A stretch of DNA of 64,000 nucleotides. Source: Hydractinia symbiolongicarpus. Taxonomy: Eukaryota; Cnidaria; Hydrozoa; Anthoathecata; Hydractiniidae. Position numbers and translations under genes: made by a program. Numbering within the stretch: position 1 is the first letter of the stretch; every line of letters starts with the position of its first letter. The notes beneath the pieces were generated by a model, which was not told the origin of the DNA, searched no databases, and saw only the letters and a program-made list of their open reading frames with translations. The DNA is taken from NCBI RefSeq assembly GCF_029227915.1, contig NC_079879.1:20476501-20540500 (forward strand), in the 5' to 3' direction. This document shows positions 1 to 15,195 of the stretch, piece after piece.

Positions 1-497
1 AAGGTGCGTTTCTTTAGCATCCTTTTTTTGACATCTAAGTTTAAGTAGATCATATCTGAATGTAAAACATTTACATTTTACATGAATATATATGAGACAA
101 AGAAACTGTTGAGACATTCTATATTCCGATTCATCTTGTAACCAGGTTGTTCTAGAGTATTTTATAAGTTTGTCCACAAGTTAAATTATACAGAGACTGC
201 AGAAACATCCTACAGACGGATTAAGCGTGCCATATATAGAAAGTTTTCACGTTATCATAACAGAACATGTGTTTTTATGATCAGTCAAAATTGTGCCAAA
301 AGTTTCATATAAGCGGAGATAGAACTAGAAGTCTTACATTATGAGAACAGGAGGTGTAGCCTTTTCCAACTGCACAGTTGCTTCCTTCAGAAAAGCACTT
401 AGGATGTTATGCGTGAATGCGTTATTGAAGGTTCGCTATGGTGTTTTTAGTGACATTTAAGTAGGTTCGTTTTGGTAGCACGCTTGTACCTCTGATC

Positions 498-514
498 CAA
501 CCTCGTCCCCAGGG
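498..514 (+). repeat. Terminal motif of the CAACCTCGTCCCCAGGG repeat family
   Basis: A perfect CAACCTCGTCCCCAGGG in an intron. Near-identical copies lie at 2448-2464 and 2573-2588 in other kinesin introns. No convincing partner end was found for this copy. Confidence 0.45.
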
Positions 515-698
515 TCTTGTGGCCCCTGAGCTGTTATTATGGATGCCCTGGCTGATCAAATTTAAGTTGCTTTGTGTTACTTTGAAGGAAGCCAAATTAT
601 GTCAATAGTCTGCGCAAGAGGTTCACCTATCAGAACTACTTAAAAAGACATGTCTCAAAATCACCTTCCTATTTACTTTTCTGTTTTTTTTATTTAAG

Positions 699-3600
699 GT
701 CACGTGTTCGTATTTACAAATTTATCAAGAGCATATACACGATTTATTAAATGCGAATCCGAAGTTAGATTTCAATATCCGTGAAGATCCCGAATCCGGT
801 AAGTGTTTTAGAAGCGTTTTCTGAGTGCTTACACTCCTTTTCCTTCTCGTCATTTTATTATAGCACCTTGTTACCGCTGTTTGTACAGTTACAGGTCCTT
901 TCACCACTCCTGTTTTCCCCCTCTACTTGTATTTGAATGAACAAACGTTTTATACGTAGGCACGTTCGTGGAAAACTTGTCGAGTTATATTTGTCACAGT
1001 CCAACAGATGTTTACGAACTTCTCAATATCGGTCGTAAAAGACTTGTATTTGGCGAGACACGTATGAACAGGTTATCTAGCAGGTATGTAATGACATTGT
1101 AATGTTTTCAGAGATCGTCAACGAGTTTAGTCTACCTTTAAAGCAGTGCTCAACAACAGTACGAACACAAACGCTTTGTTGTGCTCACACGAAGGAAAAC
1201 GTTGAACATACTGAGAAAGCTTACGAAAGCCAAGAAAAATGCATTTGTAGATGTTTGCATCAGAGGATCAATAATTCCTTTTATCTATCCCTAAAGGCAG
1301 CACGAATAAAACGCTGTCTAATATACGTATTTCAAGAAAACTTTCAAAAGCTCAAATATAATATTGCGTTTCTAAAATTTGTGTATTTATTGTTAACTTT
1401 ACCTTTAGATCCCATGCTGTTTGCCAACTGGTCATAGAAAGAAAGAAGAAACCAAAACAAACAGGTTATTGCCTGATTTTCTTTTTTTCTTTGAATCACT
1501 AGTCTAGATAAATAGCCTGCTTATTTTCTATCCTCGCTGCATATCAATTATGGCTTACCCTTTTTTTTAGTTTTCAGATTTTTAAAAAGTAAACACAAGC
1601 GCACTAGATGCCTAGTAAAATACACAGCGGCCCGCAACGGCCTGTAATAGATTGTTGTCAACAATAATAAATTTATGTCAATTTATGTTGATTTTTGTAT
1701 CTACTTTAGAAGAGCAAAACTCTCCCATTGAGGTGAGTTCACCAAAACATAATCAAAAACCGGTCGTAGAAATACCAGAACTCGATTTTGAAACTATTCC
1801 ATTTCGTCAATCAAACTTAAAGAAACGTCACAGTATCGCTGTTTCGAAACCAGTGAGACGAAACAACTCGATGGGTAACGTTTCATCGAGAAAGAATCGA
1901 GCATACACACCACGAAGAACTAAAAACGGAAATCTTCATCCGGGAACCATGAACTTAAACAAAAGATTTTCTGCAAATTTTGATCGCGGAGCATTTAATC
2001 CAGATGAATTGCCATCTAGATCCCATACTCCTGAACCCAGACTCTCCATGTCGGCATCTGCAAACAACTTTCGTAGTTTAAGAAGAGGTAATTCAAATCT
2101 GGATGCAGAAGCAGCTAGCAGGCTTACTATTCGTCGCTCGTCACGTCCAGAAACACCTGACTTATCGAGGTTAGATAGTTTGATGCTATCGAACGCATCA
2201 CTGGCAGATGAACTGGCTAATAGTACTGACAGTGTGATTGATGATATGTACTGGCAACTTGAAGCAAGTACAACTGATATTTCTAAGGTAAGTCGAGTAA
2301 AAAATCCTGGAGACGAGGTTGAGAAAAGAATGGTTTACGTAATTGATGATTGCTCATTCTTTAATAAGTTCTACAAAAACCTGCAAATATTAACTGCAAC
2401 TGCAAACTTGGTTACACTTTATTATCCAGCGTTTCCTTAATACAAGTCACCCTCGTCCCCAGGGATATTTTAGACTGATTTTTGCGAATGTTAAGAGACG
2501 TTTGGAACCAGACTCCTCCTATAAAAAACGTGTATATTTAAAAGGTTTGTGCGATTTTAGAGCTAAAAACCCCAACCTCGTCCCCAGGATGTCTTTATTT
2601 GCATAAACATTTCACAACAAATCTTTCTTAAACAAATTTGGTTTTAACGTCGAGATAGTTTGAATCAGTTATAGACTTTAGGTTGCTATGTGTTTTGCTC
2701 ATTAATTATAGCCTCACTTATTCATACACATTTAATGATTTTATTACAGGTATTTGGGGAACAAAATTTAACAGGAGAAGAGGTAAAGAAATTGATATTT
2801 GTAAAAACAAAAATAAGTTTGGGGGAAACCATCTATTAGATCCTGTTGAAGGAGTGGTTTTATTTGTTTTTACTATGCAAAACAGTGATAAACGATTGAT
2901 TCATTTCCATTTTTTAGGCTTTTGCGGAATCTACGGCTGATGATGTAACGTCCATTATTTCAAGCGACGACGCAAAAACCGAAAGCGAGGAAGAAGTTGA
3001 ATCTGTGGATGGTGGTATACTATTAAAATCCAAAATAAGCATGTTCGTAATCTTCTTCTGCTTCTCTGTAATCGACGTAAAAGAATACCATTACCCGCTA
3101 AAAACCAGTATTCGTTGAGTTTTGCTAAGTTAACTAATGTGTATGGAAACTTCGTTAGATAAGACGAACGGTAAAACGTAAATGTACATTTTTAAAAACT
3201 TTTTTGGTCTTCGAGTTGTTTTTTCAACCAAAGCAGTCATTTGTAGAACTTTTCTAAAAAATTATGAAATTCACACTAAGCAGATAAAACTGATAAAAAA
3301 AGTATGCAATAAAAATTTTCAAAAACAAACTGAGTGGTTTTTAATTCATTGGTGTTTGATTGGCTGAAATAATATATGTGTCTGAGTTTCCCAGTTTCTT
3401 TTCTTTTTCCATTACTATTCTGTTCTAACATAATTATCTTTTCCCATCTGCGGATAAATATTTTATTGTATGTTTCATTGATAAAAGAAACAATAAGTTT
3501 TGCTATTTCTTCTTATCCTCATGTTAATACGCAACGTAAGTTTTTTTTTACGTTCTTAAAATATCATGTCGTGCTACTGGTACGTGTGACGGTGATTCAT

Positions 3601-6600
3601 CCTGTATTTAGCTATATTTTTATATACTTCAAAACTTTGTTTATTAACTGAGAAATATATATGCTTTTAGTGTTGATTTGGCAGGAAGTGAACGTTTAAA
3701 AAAATCTCAAGCAGAAGGAGAAAGATTACACGAAGCCCAGCATATAAACCTATCGTTACTTGAACTTGGGTAATTTTTTTTTCTTCTTCTTCTCCTTCTT
3801 TCTTCTTGATTTCTTTCTTACTTGATTTTTTGTTTTGTTTAGGAATGTTATATCAGCACTGGCAGACGGTCATCGGTCACACGTACCGTACAGAAACTCG
3901 TTATTGACTCGATTATTACAAGACAGTTTAGGTGGTAATTGCAAGACAAGTTTCGTTGTAAGAATCTTTCTTCGTGGAGTATACTTATTTCACCAGAAGT
4001 TGAAACGACTTTTCTAGGTTCAATGTTAGTTATGTTGATACACAAAATGAAAAAAAAATTTTCAAATGGTTATTTTTTCTTAGTTATGCGCTTCCACTGC
4101 GTTGGACGATATACACGAAACGAAGTGCACACTTGAGTTTGGTCAGCGGCTTTTGAAAGTAACAACGCAACCTAAAGTAAACATAGAGGTACGTTTCTTT
4201 ATTCTTAGATTTCTTTGCAGCTGTTTGGTAAACAGTTGATTGCTCGGTTGATATTTCTCTTTTATAAAAATGTTCAGAAAAATAATTTTTCTTTTCTTCT
4301 TAGGTTGACTATAAACGTTTATGCGAAGAATTGAAAGCAAAAGTAGAAGGAATGGGTTGGTGTTTACATTTTATTCTGGAACTTTAAAAAAAAATTCTTG
4401 TAAAGAGGGTGTATGTATAAAATTTCTGCCTGTCACACTTTTCAAGCTCAAATAACTAAATGTTTCGTTGCTCGTGGCTAGTAGCAGATGTTCTCAAATT
4501 CTAGTTGCTTTTTCCGCATTTTGTAAAAACTTTTTTTTTTCTTCACTAAAAATGTTTCTTCGCCATATGGAATGTTGGCGAAGAAAAATAATTGCTCGTT
4601 GTTTTCGATTACGCATGCGCAAAGCAGAGAGATCTTTTGAACTATAATTTGAAAGTTGTCGTCTGGCCTTAACTTTCAAGAACTACAAATCTATGACTAA
4701 ACCGACAATGTTAATTAAATCAGTTTGCCATGTTCTTATATTTGTAATATTAATTTTTTTTAGAAGAAGAACACGAAAAAGCAACGCAAAGTATGAGAAA
4801 GAAGTTAGAAGTCCTAGAGAAAGAAAACAAGTCTCTTGTAGAAAAATTGGATTCTCAACAAACATCCACACGTAACTTGCAACAAGAATGCAACACTAAA
4901 AACACAAAGGTATATGTACGCTCTAGCAATAAAATGGGCTATATACACAGGTCTAAAGTCGCACTGAACGCGCCGTACTTTGATTTTTTAATTTTTTGTT
5001 TCAAAAATGCGCCGTTTTAGATTTGTTGTGAATGTGTTCGTTACAACTTGGATTGAATTAAATTGTAAGGGCTTCTACCTTCACATCACGTGTTCACGTG
5101 CCTTAAATCTTAACTAACACGTGTGTAATGATGGACGAAAAAAGAATTATTTCAATATGGCTAAATTTTGCATCGAGTAAGATCTTGCCTTTAAAACTTT
5201 ACTTTTTATACAGGAAGTACTAAAAAAACTATTTTCCTTTAGAATGCGGAATTAACTGTTGAAATCGAAAGACTGAAGAAAAAGGACACACTGAATGAAA
5301 ATATAATAAAGAAAAAAGAAAATGAAATAACTGAAGCAAAGGATGAAATAAAACTATTGTTAAAAGAAACAAAAAAAATTGCAGCAGCAGCTGCGAAGAA
5401 GAAGGACGTGAAACATATTGGAACAAACACTTCCCTTACAACAACAAAACACACAGCGTCGAATACATGCTCACTTCTAAGACCTGAAGTAACTCATAGT
5501 TCCACAAATACATCACCTGTACATAAACCTGCAATTTGCGAAGTATCCTTATCTCCAATACCACAACTATTACTTGAAGACTTCTTCAGTAATACTTCAC
5601 CCGTACATAAACCCGTATTATTAGACACATCTTCATCGCCTACCCCGCAACCGTTGTTAGAAAACAGCTTTAGCAATACGCCCCCAATACCTTCTGAAAA
5701 TGCCTATAGTAATACCTCCCCTGTACCTGAAACCTTGATGGAAGATTCATCATGTAATACTTCACCTGCTCCTCAAACTCTACTGGAAGATTCATCCTGT
5801 AATACTTCACCAGCTCACCAGCAATTATTAGCAACGACGATTGACGCTTCTTCTAATACTTCTCCCATTCGATCCTTTATTCAAAAAGTTTCTGTGCACA
5901 AAGCAAGCAACACATCACCTATTCATGTGTCAACACACGCCACCTCTCCAATTCACCAATTAAAAGTTCATGAGTTTGAGCGCATGCGCAATGTCCTCCT
6001 AGCTGAACTGATGTCACTACAGTTGTTATATAGCATGTTTGATTTAACAATAAATTATCAAGTTGAAGGGAATAATAAATCCACTGAACTGGAAAATCCA
6101 ATTAATGATAATGATAGACTTGAAAATAAAAAAGACCATAGCCCCACTCCGTCTGGATATGAGACGGGTTCCCACAGTCAACTGGACATTGACAGAACAT
6201 CTATGGTTGAGAAACACGAGAGTGTACCACACTCGCGAAATGTAACTCCAGATTATTTCAAATTTCCAAATACTGAAAATTATTTGCATGACGATAACAC
6301 GATGTTGACGAAACTTCAAGAATCGTACACTCCGAAGACGGGCGGTTTATTGGAAGAAATAATCGAAGCGCAATTATCTGGTTGCTTTTCTAATTCAAGT
6401 GCTGTGTCTGCATTACCTGTGGAGGAGCGCATTGCTTTTCTTCGGAAAGAGATAGGTGATCATAAAAAGTCGATAGATGACGAACTGGTGAAAGTAGCTG
6501 AAGAAATTTTGAAGGAAGAAGATCTGGAAGAGGAAGGTTGGTTAATGTCTATAAAATGTTTTTAAAAACTAAACGTGGTACAGTTGCAAAGCAAAAAGCA

Positions 6601-9600
6601 ATCTGCATGTTCTTAAAGTTTAACGGCCGTAAAAATTAATCAATTATTAATCAAAACTGCCAAGTGATAATTTTAAAGATAAGGATATAAACTTTTAATT
6701 TTGTTCCAATTAATGCTTGCTTTGAAATAATTGGGTTAATTGTAATTACGAAGGTATGGCTTCTAATTTTTCAAGCTGTAATCAGCATTCGCCTTTTATC
6801 CCAATGTGCCAATTTCGCTTGATTTGTACTTGAAGAAATTGTTATTAATTATACATTTCTTGAATACCTTGTTCCTAACTCTTTTTCGAACGTCAGTTGT
6901 ATTCAAAAGCCTGTGGCCTTATCGCTATTTTTTATCAGGCCGGTAGAAAGCAAAACCGTGTTTTGGCTTTTTTTTGAGGTTGGGAGGAGGGAGGTTAGGG
7001 CAGGAAGGGATTTAGTGTCCGACTGCGGGCTACCAGAAACAGAGAAAGAGAAAATGTTGCAAAATGAGCTGTTTACAACCTCTGAAAATGATGCAATTTC
7101 TGTATCATAATGTCTCATTGTTGGTTGTGGAAATTGAAGAAAAGGAATGATGTTGGTTAATTAAAATATGAAAGTACTGAAAAATTGAAACTTTACGACG
7201 AGGATTAGGGTCACGGTCCAGTGTATTCAGATAATACACTTCACGTGACGCGTGTCATGTCAAAAGTTTAAACTTTTGTCAACAAAAATTTAGAAAATGT
7301 TTCTCAATATAAACAAAAACAAGTATATCAGATTATAAGTTAAATGTGCAATATTTATTCTGCTGGTCACGTGATAATAATACATAATCACGTGAGTTGA
7401 AATTTATCTATCAATCATTGGCTAAAAATTATCTTTGCAAAAATATTTTGCGCAGTATTTTGCAATCTTTTTTAACTTGGACGTGTCGTTGCAAGGTTTG
7501 GGAAGGTGGGGCAGAAATTATGTTTTAAAAATATTTTTTTTCGTATGTTTACTGAATAATTTAATCAACAATTTTATCTCAATTTTATTAAAACAACTGT
7601 ATTAAAAACATTTGACGTTTTCCTGTTTCAATATTTATCTGCGTGTTGGAACTTGTTTTGCTGAAAGGCTAACTGCAAAAACATGTCATCCTGGATAATA
7701 AGAAGTCTGTTTCTATGATTGAAATACTTTCTTTTAAATCTACAACCTTGTCTACAGGACTTTTCAGGGTTGCCAATACAAATGCCCTAACAAGCACTGG
7801 GTTGAAGTTTGCAGATTTATTTATCTTGTTCACTCTTGTTTGCGTTATTTTGTTTTGTTTATCTTAATATCTTATTTCACATTTCTTTTATAGTTTTTTC
7901 ATATATTTTGTTTGTTATTTACGTATTTGAGTAACTTTTTTTTTTTACTTCTTATTAGGTGGTCGGGTAAGAAAACGTGGGGTTTATTCAAAATTAGTTC
8001 AAAAGTTGTCTGATCCAGATTCATGTGCTGAGTACAACATCGAACAATTTGAACAAATTCTTAACTTGGTACTTGTTGATCACTCCCTTACTGGTTGTTT
8101 ACTGGCTCTGTCGCATAAACGAAAAAATAAAGTAAGTGATATTTCTGTATAATTTTATTTCTTTATGCTATCTAACCTGGTTCACAGAAGATTCTACATT
8201 AACGGTAATTTAGTTATTATTGTATACTAGTCGTTAGCCCGTGGAAAAATCCACGGGATCGCCCGTCCTTTACCTGTCGTATTAAAGTGGACAAAATATA
8301 TCGCATTTGGTATTGGTACGCATTTTTTAAATTTCGTTTTTCCGTTACGGGACGCGGCTTTCGCGGACACAGTTTGCATAAAAATAACTTTCTTTGTTCC
8401 TAATGATCGTGGATAAACAGGTTTAATTGAAAGAACCCCCCTAAAAACACTCTTGTTCCCCAAGGAATTCTGACGTTAAAAAGCATTCAGCCTGTACAGA
8501 AACACAAATATTGTTTGACGTGGTATTTCCCTTTATTTGCTAAAAAGAAAAAATTCGACTCCACACATATATTAACTTTTTACATCTAACTGTTTTTAAA
8601 TGCGGATTTTGCTGAGCAGAGTGAGTCATGGACTGTGAAAAGTTTGGCAAGGAAACGCAGCAGGATTCTGGAATAGACACGTCGCGTCTAAATTCTGGTT
8701 GATGACATATAAAGTCAAAGTGTTTATTGATTTCTCGCATCCATTAATTCTTTCATCGTTTTCACAGATTACTCTATAGTAGCGGATTGATAAGCATTTC
8801 TCTTGTTTTCCTGACCACGTATCTATAATCTTTGACAAAATTTTATGTTTAAGGGTTTTTTTGAAAATGGGGCCTCAAGACTGCAAATATAGTTAACATA
8901 TAGCTGACCTCAAAGTCCACTGTGTAGTTCAAAGTGAGTTATAACTACTTGTGTGCGACGTCCTTTAAAGATTGCTGTTCTATCCATAAATATTTTGTCT
9001 AAGATTTTAGGCTTTCACTTGAAGCAGTTTCGATAAGCTGATATGCGCTAATGTGTTTGTTATATTTTGAAAGAAAAATTCTTTGAACTGCGCCTTACCA
9101 ACCATATTCCATATCAACCCTTTTCCCAGGGATCTTCAGGTTTCTTCCAACTTAGTAATGCAAATCATAAGTTAATACCATTTTACTGGTAGGAGAATTT
9201 TTATGAACTTAAGAAGTTTGATCTTCCAACTTAGTAATATGTTGTCCTCTAAAATTACCTTTACTTATAAAAGTCAGAATGCCCTGGAAACGAGGTTGAT
9301 AAAAGTTATGTCTTGCAATAAAATTTAGTCCACAGATAAGTAATTTCGCAGGAATAGCAAATGACACAATGACTTCATGTCCTCAAAATAATGACGTTCT
9401 TTTCATGTTGACAAAAGAAAATATTTGCATAAGATAAGTGTGTGTGTATCAGCGCCGTACTAATAGAAGCGGAATCAAAAAGCTTGTTCAAACAGCCAGC
9501 TTACTGCTCACAAGTTGAAACTTAAAGTAATGTAAGAACTTCGTTAATGTATTTTACAGAACAGCGATATTCCTACAAAACTGCGTAACTTTATTAAGTT

Positions 9601-10105
9601 TGCACATTCAGAAAAATCGTTTTAGATAAAAATATCGAGAGAAAGACAAGCTTCGAAATTTATACTTTTGTCTTTTTTACCTTAGAATACCGAAAACATG
9701 ATGCGTCGCTTATCCAGCTTTAAATCTACTCCAAAATCACTTTTGGATTATATTGACATTGATCAAGAATTATACGGATATGAAAACGAGGCCGCTGTGT
9801 TCCATGACGATGACGATGTAGAAACCATGCATGATTTAGATACAGTTGACAACATTTTGGACTATTCAGCGCCCGATTCAGCAGAATTCCCAGAAGTATT
9901 GAAAGAAAACGATGGTATTGTGGACAGTGAAGTGTCCGAGTTAGGGTCGGACAGTGAATGTGGAAGCCCTTCTCCACAAAAGAAAGGACTACGACGTTTC
10001 TTCTGCATGCCAGTAAAATCAATGAAAGGAAGCAAAAGTTCTAAACCAGTAAAAAAAGCGAAAAGATCGAGAAAGCAAGAAGCCTTACTGGATTCAGAAA
10101 TATAA
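699..10105 (+). CDS. Kinesin-family motor protein (5' end outside window)
   Basis: Microtubule motor ATPase, subfamily not assigned. Fourteen exons join in one frame: 699-798, 960-1083, 1409-1464, 1710-2287, 2750-2782, 2918-3042, 3671-3769, 3843-3957, 4084-4188, 4304-4355, 4764-4909, 5243-6536, 7959-8131, 9686-10105 (stop), 1139 codons. Motor signatures seen: [14 protein letters not shown], switch I SSRSH (split by an intron), switch [14 protein letters not shown], then [14 protein letters not shown] and [18 protein letters not shown], and the motor end [10 protein letters not shown]. The P-loop exon must lie upstream; bases 1-3 (aag before gtgcgt) could be the end of the preceding exon. After the motor comes a lysine/glutamate-rich coiled coil (4764-5400), a repeated NTSP-rich stretch (5500-5950), and a basic C-terminus rich in KKAKRSRK. 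Oddity: about 245 residues (1710-3042) are inserted between the strands preceding and containing VDLAGSE. The phrase [15 protein letters not shown] after the motor resembles ungrouped kinesins. Kinesin identity is certain; the subfamily is open. Confidence 0.93.
1710..3042 (+). other. Insertion inside the kinesin motor domain (loop between switch I and switch II)
   Basis: Three in-phase exons (1710-2287, 2750-2782, 2918-3042) encode about 245 residues between HAVCQLVIE and [11 protein letters not shown]. The family normally has a short hairpin loop there. The insert is rich in Ser, Arg and Asn, with proline-directed sites such as [11 protein letters not shown] and [10 protein letters not shown], and ends in an acidic patch (SEEEVESVD). 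It looks disordered. The join 3042/3671 restores an isoleucine codon directly before VDLAGSE. Confidence 0.8.
5500..5950 (+). repeat. Coding repeat: about nine (S)NTSP units in the kinesin tail
   Basis: Within exon 5243-6536 the protein repeats a core N-T-S/P-P-(V/I/A) motif about every 15-25 residues, for example [47 protein letters not shown] and ASNTSPIHV. Each carries a Ser-Pro or Thr-Pro. The DNA repeat is imperfect, so this is an old and probably selected array rather than a fresh expansion. Confidence 0.75.
6537..7958 (+). other. Kinesin intron, no recognised element
   Basis: A 1.4-kb intron between the large tail exon and exon 7959-8131. Its short open frames, such as those near 6903-7118, lack coding character. 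I see no repeat with defined ends. If the donor at 6537 is not used, the tail reads on to a stop at 6563-6565, which would give a shorter isoform. Confidence 0.5.
8227..8470 (-). mobile_element. Putative Helitron-like 3' terminus (minus strand)
   Basis: Read on the minus strand, an 8-bp-stem hairpin (8238-8257, arms CCCGTGGA and TCCACGGG, loop of four) is followed seven bases later by CTAG (8227-8230) and then T. A hairpin a few bases before CTRR-T is the known Helitron 3' end. The other end is not defined; 8470 is only the end of the repeat-like sequence I can follow. It sits in the kinesin intron 8132-9685. Confidence 0.4.
9115..9298. mobile_element. Short MITE-like element with CAACC...CCCAGGG inverted ends
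   Basis: The left end CAACCCTTTTCCCAGGG and the right end CCCTGGAAACGAGGTTG are imperfect inverted repeats about 184 bp apart inside a kinesin intron. The same end sequence recurs at 498, 2448, 2573, 10491 and 10531-10547, which marks a dispersed family. Confidence 0.5.
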
Positions 10106-11618
10106 ATGAAACATGCAACCTAACGTGGTTCATACCGTCGACTTTACTTAACAGATTCTTTGAGGATTCCTGATATATATCAACAGATATTCGTATTTTA
10201 TTCTATTGAATAAGAAAGAAGGATTCTTTTTTAGAATACGCCACTTAAAAATTCTCATCCCTTATATCAGTCAACTTAATTGTAAAGAGGTCCATTTAGT
10301 TTGCTGTCATAAAGAAGCGACTTTACATTAATGTTATTTAATTTCGTAAGTTTCCTGACATTTAATGTGTTTTTATTTCCACTTCACGTAATTTGCTTTG
10401 CGAGACTTGTAATTTTTTATAATTTTTTATTTGGTTTCTGCACTGGTGTGTTTAGTGAAAGATTTTCTAAATGTACCTAAGCCATTTGACCAACCTTGTC
10501 CCCAGGGCCTTAACATTTCGTTTAAAAAAACCTTGGGAACAAGGTTGTTAACAAATGTTTTAGCTAAAAACAGAAATTACTTATTTATTGTTCATTAATA
10601 ATTTACAGCAGATTTATATATTGACTAAATGACTCATATTTCATGTTGTTTCTTCTGCGCGTAACAAGCACCCAGTTTCGTTGCCAGACTTTTCTAATTT
10701 TTAGCAATCTCGCAAGGGCCTGGGAAGCGGGGTTGACAACCACCATGTCCTTGAATGGAAATGTAAAATCGATTTTTAAGTTTTATGTTTATCATAAATA
10801 CGGAGTTTTTTATTCCGTTTTTACACGAGTTAAAAAACGCGTGTGCGCTGCAGAAACCGCCATCTTGGATTTGTTTATTAAAAATTGCGTTTCAGAACGA
10901 GAATAAATTCCGAATTACTAAAGTAGGAATTTAAATCGAGCTTGCGCGCGTTTCATCTGGAAGAAAATGTATCAGAATAACACGTCTCAGGGAACTGTAA
11001 GAAATGAGTATCTAGTTTTCAAATCGCTGTGTCGTAACGTTCAAAATTTTGTTGTTATGTTCCAATAGTAGTGGCATGTTATTTACTGGAACAAATTCTG
11101 GTATTTTAAACACACACAAACGTAAAATCGTCCGGCATCAGACCAAATGAGTCATTTGTAGTAACGGTCTATCGTCGTCACTTCCCCTTTGGTATATTTT
11201 CGTCCAGTTGTAGTGATGTCATTTCTAGATATATCTTTTTGATTCATGGTGTGAGTGCACTTGCTTCATAAAATAGACCGCTTTTCCGAAAAACAGGATG
11301 AAGTGGTTTGTAAAACAAAGCTATCGCAAATTTTACTGGTTTCAAACTAATATCAATATTTCTAAACGGGGGAAGTGAAAAAGAAAAACACAAAATATGA
11401 AAAAATAAATTCAATAAATTGACGATAATTTACAAAAAATTTTTAATACTATTTTTGCATGCTGAAAGTTCATCAAAGTTTAAAATGGCAACAGAAAACG
11501 CAAACGGGATATTTTTTTAAAGGAAAGGTAAGTATTGTTTGAGTCGTATATACAAATGTCAAAAAGAAAACACAAACACCGATAAATATGAGGTACCAAC
11601 ACCACATCCATTTCCCCT
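10106..11618. other. Intergenic: convergent 3' flanks of the kinesin and RING-ligase genes
   Basis: Contains both 3' untranslated regions and the short inverted-repeat element at 10491-10547. An AATAAA at 10902-10907 could serve the kinesin transcript, but that is far from the stop and unproven. No coding exon is recognisable. Confidence 0.5.
10491..10547. repeat. 57-bp miniature inverted-repeat element of the CAACCTCGTCCCCAGGG family
   Basis: CAACCTTGTCCCCAGGG at the left and CCTTGGGAACAAGGTTG at the right form inverted ends around only about 23 bases. It lies in the 3' flank of the kinesin gene. A further inverted end of the family is at 10716-10735. Confidence 0.5.
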
Positions 11619-13965
<2,347 letters not shown>

Positions 13966-14879
13966 GGTGAACCTACATCAATAATTATTGTAGTTAGTCA
14001 ACCACCTTGACAAAAAAACAACAAAAAGAATGGAGCAGAAAATTTACAAAAGGAAACATCAGACTGCTGTGAGAAAGGAAAGTTTTTGATCCTCTTTTTA
14101 AAGCAAGATAAACTTAGTAAAAAGCATTGCAATTATCACTAATCATCGCTAGTGTCAGAACTTTCATAAATAATAAAACATAAATTACCGGGGATAAAAA
14201 AATTCATATTTATTTGAAATTAAAGTCTGATCAACGGAAACAGAATTATCAGTTTCATTTTTTCTTTAACTCACGTCCACTTAAAATTTAAGCCAACAAA
14301 AATGAGGAATAAAAAAGATATATATTTTAATTGTAATTGCTCTGTGGGTGATTTTATATTTCATAGCTATTAAAATTTAAAAGATTCTTCATGACACAAG
14401 TATGAAATCAACAACATATGACATGTAAAAATGCACAATTTAACATAACAAAAATACATCTGTCACAGAATCACAAAAAAATGTATACTGCTATATGTAC
14501 CAAAGAGAAGGTGGAGTGTTTGCTTTTTAGTGGGGGTCAGAGCTCTCATTTTTTAGGGTTTTTGTTTTCTATAACATTCATTTTAGGCAAGAACTTCAGG
14601 CAAGAAATAAAAGTTGCATCAAAATCAAATGGCAGTAACCCTGTTTTAGCTACCAAACAACTGCATTGTTTCATAAAAACATGGACCTTAAGATACATAA
14701 AAATCATTTTGACTTTTTATCGGAATTGCTGAGCCATCAGAAATTCTAGTTAAGAATGTTTAATAAATAAGAAAAATATTGCTTTCACATTGCTCAAACT
14801 TTTTACTACCTCATGATTTGTTGTCTGCTTCTGCTTTAAAATGAACCTTAATTTAATTATGTTGAAAGGGTGTGTGGAG

Positions 14880-15195
14880 ATAGATAGATGTGCATATTTT
14901 ACATGGCTGACCTCAAAAATTACGAGGGATTATACCCTGCCTATTATTTTCAGGAAGGGCTATGGCTTAGATGGGGAGTCCTAGAGTATTTAATGCTCGT
15001 TTTGAGCAAAGCAGACCCAATTAGGGTCCGAGCTCTACTAGACAGCTCCTTGCAACATCCAATGGCCCACACAGTCTGCCATCTCCTCAATTTCCCTCAC
15101 ATGGCTTGGGTTAACCTGGGGCTATGGTAACATTCACTTGCCCATATTGAATCGAATCGCAAAGTGCGAGAGTTATAACCACTAAACTAGGGCGC
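14880..15195 (-). mobile_element. tRNA-derived SINE (minus strand), full head
   Basis: On the minus strand the 5' head begins GGCGCCCTAG. It carries a pol III A-box-like TAGTTTAGTGG (15189-15179) and a B-box-like GATTCGATTC (15158-15149), as in tRNA-derived SINEs. The body continues to 14880 and ends in a (TCTA)n-like tail next to agatagatagat. A truncated relative lies at 35115-35290 with shared stretches such as GGAGTCCTAGAGTATTTAAT. Confidence 0.6.

Noticed and set aside
1102-1437. 111-codon open frame on plus
   Set aside because: It starts in an intron and ends in a different frame across the kinesin exon 1409-1464; read-through only.
2683-2940. 85-codon open frame on plus
   Set aside because: Intronic sequence joined to two short kinesin exons that are in different phases; not a separate gene.
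14418-14732. 104-codon open frame on plus in the 14-18 kb intergenic region
   Set aside because: No splice context, no family resemblance, and composition like the surrounding AT-rich DNA.
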